A stretch of DNA of 38,801 nucleotides from Nitrospira sp. (lineage in GTDB: Bacteria; Nitrospirota; Nitrospiria; Nitrospirales; Nitrospiraceae), in assembly GCA_024330925.1 (NCBI GenBank), contig JANDJK010000016.1:1-38801 (forward strand), written 5' to 3'. The notes under the pieces are model-generated. The model had not been told where the DNA came from. It saw only the letters and a program-made list of their open reading frames with translations, and made no database searches. Below, in pieces: positions 37,053-38,801 of this stretch. The translations under genes and the position numbers were made by a program. The first letter of the stretch is position 1. Every line of letters starts with the position of its first letter.

Positions 37053-37129
37053 TGGTGCCCCCGACACGAATTGAACGTGCGACCCGCGGTTTAGGAAACC
37101 GCTGCTCTATCCGACTGAGCTACGGGGGC
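37053..37129 (-). tRNA. tRNA-Arg(CCT), CCA encoded
   Basis: Minus-strand cloverleaf with acceptor stem GCCCCCG/CGGGGGC, D arm GCTC/GAGC, anticodon stem GCGGT/ACCGC with loop TTCCTAA (anticodon CCT), T arm GCACG/CGTGT with TTCAATT, discriminator A and encoded CCA. A TACAGT box just upstream on the minus strand may be its -10 element. Confidence 0.97.
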
Positions 37130-37186
37130 TCGCCAACACTGTAGCGCAGTTGCCGCGAGGATTGAAAGGGCCTGTGTCATCTGCTG

Positions 37187-37858
37187 ATGCGGAACGCGCG
37201 ATTGCCTCCTTGTCAGGGGCTCACGCCCCATCCGCGAGTGGCCGAATTGGTTGAACGGGCACAGGCGGTTGTGGCCCCCTTGGTCAACCGTGTGATCGGC
37301 ACGGCGGCGACGGATTTCGTGAGAGCGGAAAGTCCGAGCGGCGAGTCGGCCTTGGGGAATCTGATCGCCGACGCCCAGCGGGCGGCGTTGGGAACCGACT
37401 TCGCGTTCATGAATCCGGGAGGCATTCGTGCCGACTTGGCTGCCGGGCCGGTCACGTACGGACAGCTCTTTACGATTCAGCCGTTCGGCAACAGTTTGGT
37501 TCGGATGGAACTGACGGGCCAGCAGATCTACGACTTGCTGAACCAACAGTGGGCCAATCAGCCGTTCCCACGCATCCTCAAGACCTCGGGCTTGACCTAC
37601 ATCTGGGACAGTAACCGACCGATCGGTGACCGGATTGTCGACGTGTCACGCAATGGCGTGCCCATTGATCGGCTGGCGACCTACACCGTCACGGTCAACA
37701 GTTTTCTCGCTGCCGGCGGCGATAATTTCACTGTCTTGCTGGAGGGACGAACCAGAATGGGGGGACCGCTGGATTTGGACGCGCTGATCGCCTACATCCA
37801 GGCCCTCCCGCAACCCTTTTCCGCCTCGGTTGAAGGGCGGATTGTACGGCTGAACTGA
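37187..37858 (+). pseudogene. 5'-nucleotidase C-terminal domain, N-terminally truncated
   Basis: About 223 residues from the C-terminal (substrate-binding) domain of a 5'-nucleotidase/UshA-type protein. Recognisable blocks are DFVRAESPSGESALGNLIAD, FAFMNPGGIRADL, YGQLFTIQPFGNSLVRMELT and the NSFLAAGGDNF loop. The N-terminal metallophosphatase domain and the signal peptide are absent, and sequence between the tRNA and this gene shows no remains. It probably is a remnant rather than a working enzyme. The ATG at 37187 gives a short unrelated lead-in. Confidence 0.8.
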
Positions 37859-37885
37859 TAGTGGAGGAGACCGCCCGTCGGGTGA

Positions 37886-38230
37886 TTATTCCAGGTGAAA
37901 GCGGCCCAGCACGGCGTGGTGAAGCTCGTGCCCGCAGACTTCAAAATCCATCTTCGGGCAATAGATGGTGCGGGTGTGGTAATCGTAGAAACCGACGACG
38001 ACTTCTTTCCGTCGCTGGGGGTCCAGTACCAATCGCGGCGTCGGCATGACCCCCGATTGCCCGGTAATCTCCTCATACTTCGCCTGAATGTGAGGGCGAT
38101 CCAGAAAGACGATACGGAGCGACGGGAGCTCGTAAGCTTCGCCTTCTGGTTTGTGGCTGATGGCACAACCTGCCGCCGTCAACAGCAGGAGACCGCCCAC
38201 CATCGCAACCCAAGATTCTGATCGCTTCAT
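37886..38230 (-). CDS. Lipoprotein with HExxH-type metal motif
   Basis: A 114-residue lipoprotein. The signal peptide ends in TAAGC (lipobox), and the start at 38230 has GGAGG four bases upstream. An upstream in-frame extension is not supported. The end carries VCGHELHHAVLGRFH, an HExxH zinc-protease-like motif, preceded by IYCPKMDFEVCG. The rest is small with no other family signature. It may be a minimal metallopeptidase or a metal-binding protein; activity is not shown by the sequence. Confidence 0.7.
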   Translation of the reverse strand: MKRSESWVAMVGGLLLLTAAGCAISHKPEGEAYELPSLRIVFLDRPHIQAKYEEITGQSGVMPTPRLVLDPQRRKEVVVGFYDYHTRTIYCPKMDFEVCGHELHHAVLGRFHLE

Positions 38231-38481
38231 CTGGCCTCCGGCCATGGTTGCGAGACATCCCTCACTTATCGACGGATAGAGGACACGGACTGTACGCTCC
38301 GCTTCTGAAAGCCTAGCAGGTGTAGGAAGGACGTCAAGAGTTGGTCTGAGCGTTGTCCGGCTTGACCCTACCCAATACCGCTCCACAGCATTGGGGAGTC
38401 GTGAATCAATGCGGATTCTGTCTTTGTTGTGAGAGAGTACACGAGGGAAAGATGGGAAAGCTCAGAGCCGCTCTCGCGGTG

Positions 38482-38801
38482 TCAGTCGAAGATCTCGGCG
38501 AGCGGAAGAGAGAAGCCGGGCAGCAGCGGGGTCGTCAAAACATCGTGGGCTTCTTTTGAAAGTTCGGCGGCTCGCACATACTGGTTGCCGCTCAACCGAA
38601 GGACTTTGACCATTTCCAGCTCTGGGTCCACGAGCCAGTATTCCTGCACTCCGTACCGTTCGTACAGTTTGCGTTTGGTGACTTCGTCCTTCTTGCGCGT
38701 GGCCTCTGAGAGGATTTCAACGATGAGATCAGGCGTTCCCCGCACGTTGATGTCGGTGACGATCGACAGCCGTGCCGTCGAGATGAACAACAAATCCGGC
38801 T
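38482..38801 (-). CDS. Uma2-family (DUF820) protein, truncated by window edge
   Basis: C-terminal part of a PD-(D/E)XK-fold Uma2 protein. Key segments are TPDLIVEILSEATRKKDEVT, KRKLYERYGVQEYWLVDPEL and the end LPGFSLPLAEIF, with the Asp-Ile-x-x-Glu acidic pattern and YWLVDP hallmark. Its 5' end lies beyond position 38801. Uma2 proteins are often multi-copy in genomes and of uncertain function. Confidence 0.85.
   Translation of the reverse strand, partial: PDLLFISTARLSIVTDINVRGTPDLIVEILSEATRKKDEVTKRKLYERYGVQEYWLVDPELEMVKVLRLSGNQYVRAAELSKEAHDVLTTPLLPGFSLPLAEIFD

Overview
The window reads as chromosomal DNA of a Gram-negative bacterium, most likely a Nitrospira-type member of the Nitrospirota. 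The strongest clue is a Pup-type proteasome cassette (dop, prcB, prcA, pafA), which outside Actinobacteria is best known from Nitrospirota and a few other phyla. Many lipoproteins, a c-type cytochrome, a squalene-synthase-like enzyme and dense two-component and c-di-GMP signalling fit this. The assignment is inference; no rRNA or nitrite-oxidation gene lies in the window.

Layout. 1-5146: proteasome operon; Dop enters from the left edge and a LytM/M23 envelope peptidase overlaps the pafA stop. The Pup/UBact modifier is not here and must lie upstream or elsewhere. 5402-5617: small membrane protein. 5.8-11.2 kb: a thoroughly decayed type I restriction-modification locus (hsdM, hsdR and a trailing YgjP-like metallopeptidase) ending just before the 3' end of tRNA-Ala(CGC). 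11.8-14.0 kb: minus-strand response regulators (one receiver-GGDEF, one receiver plus Cys-rich tail) and yqeY. 14.2-16.6 kb: a small lipoprotein, an exported protein, a small protein and convergent htpX. 16.9-19.5 kb: squalene-synthase-like gene facing a minus-strand cluster of two ferredoxin-like proteins, an unknown and a Zn-ribbon protein. 19.6-20.45 kb: a GC-rich block without a credible gene but with internal repeats and complementary arms.

20.5-26.8 kb: exported Lon-like (S16) protease, alanine dehydrogenase, tRNA-Pro(CGG), acylphosphatase, an RpoS-like sigma factor, apt, a DksA/TraR-like regulator, queC and a cytochrome c lipoprotein, all on the plus strand. 27.0-32.8 kb: PilZ protein, malQ, and an overlapping histidine kinase / NtrC-type regulator pair. 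32.9-35.1 kb (minus): exported protein, an AsnC-type ligand-binding (RAM) protein, and a gene interrupted by a run of 17 G whose C-terminal domain looks like a PD-(D/E)XK nuclease fold without its acidic catalytic residues. 35.3-38.8 kb: DUF4403-like lipoprotein, tRNA-Arg(CCT), a 5'-nucleotidase C-terminal remnant, an HExxH lipoprotein and the edge of a Uma2-family gene.

The observations most worth following are the GC-rich non-coding block at 19.62-20.45 kb, the poly-G-interrupted dead-nuclease-like gene at 33.8-35.1 kb, the exported single-domain Lon-like protease, and the apparent absence of the protein modifier from the proteasome cassette.
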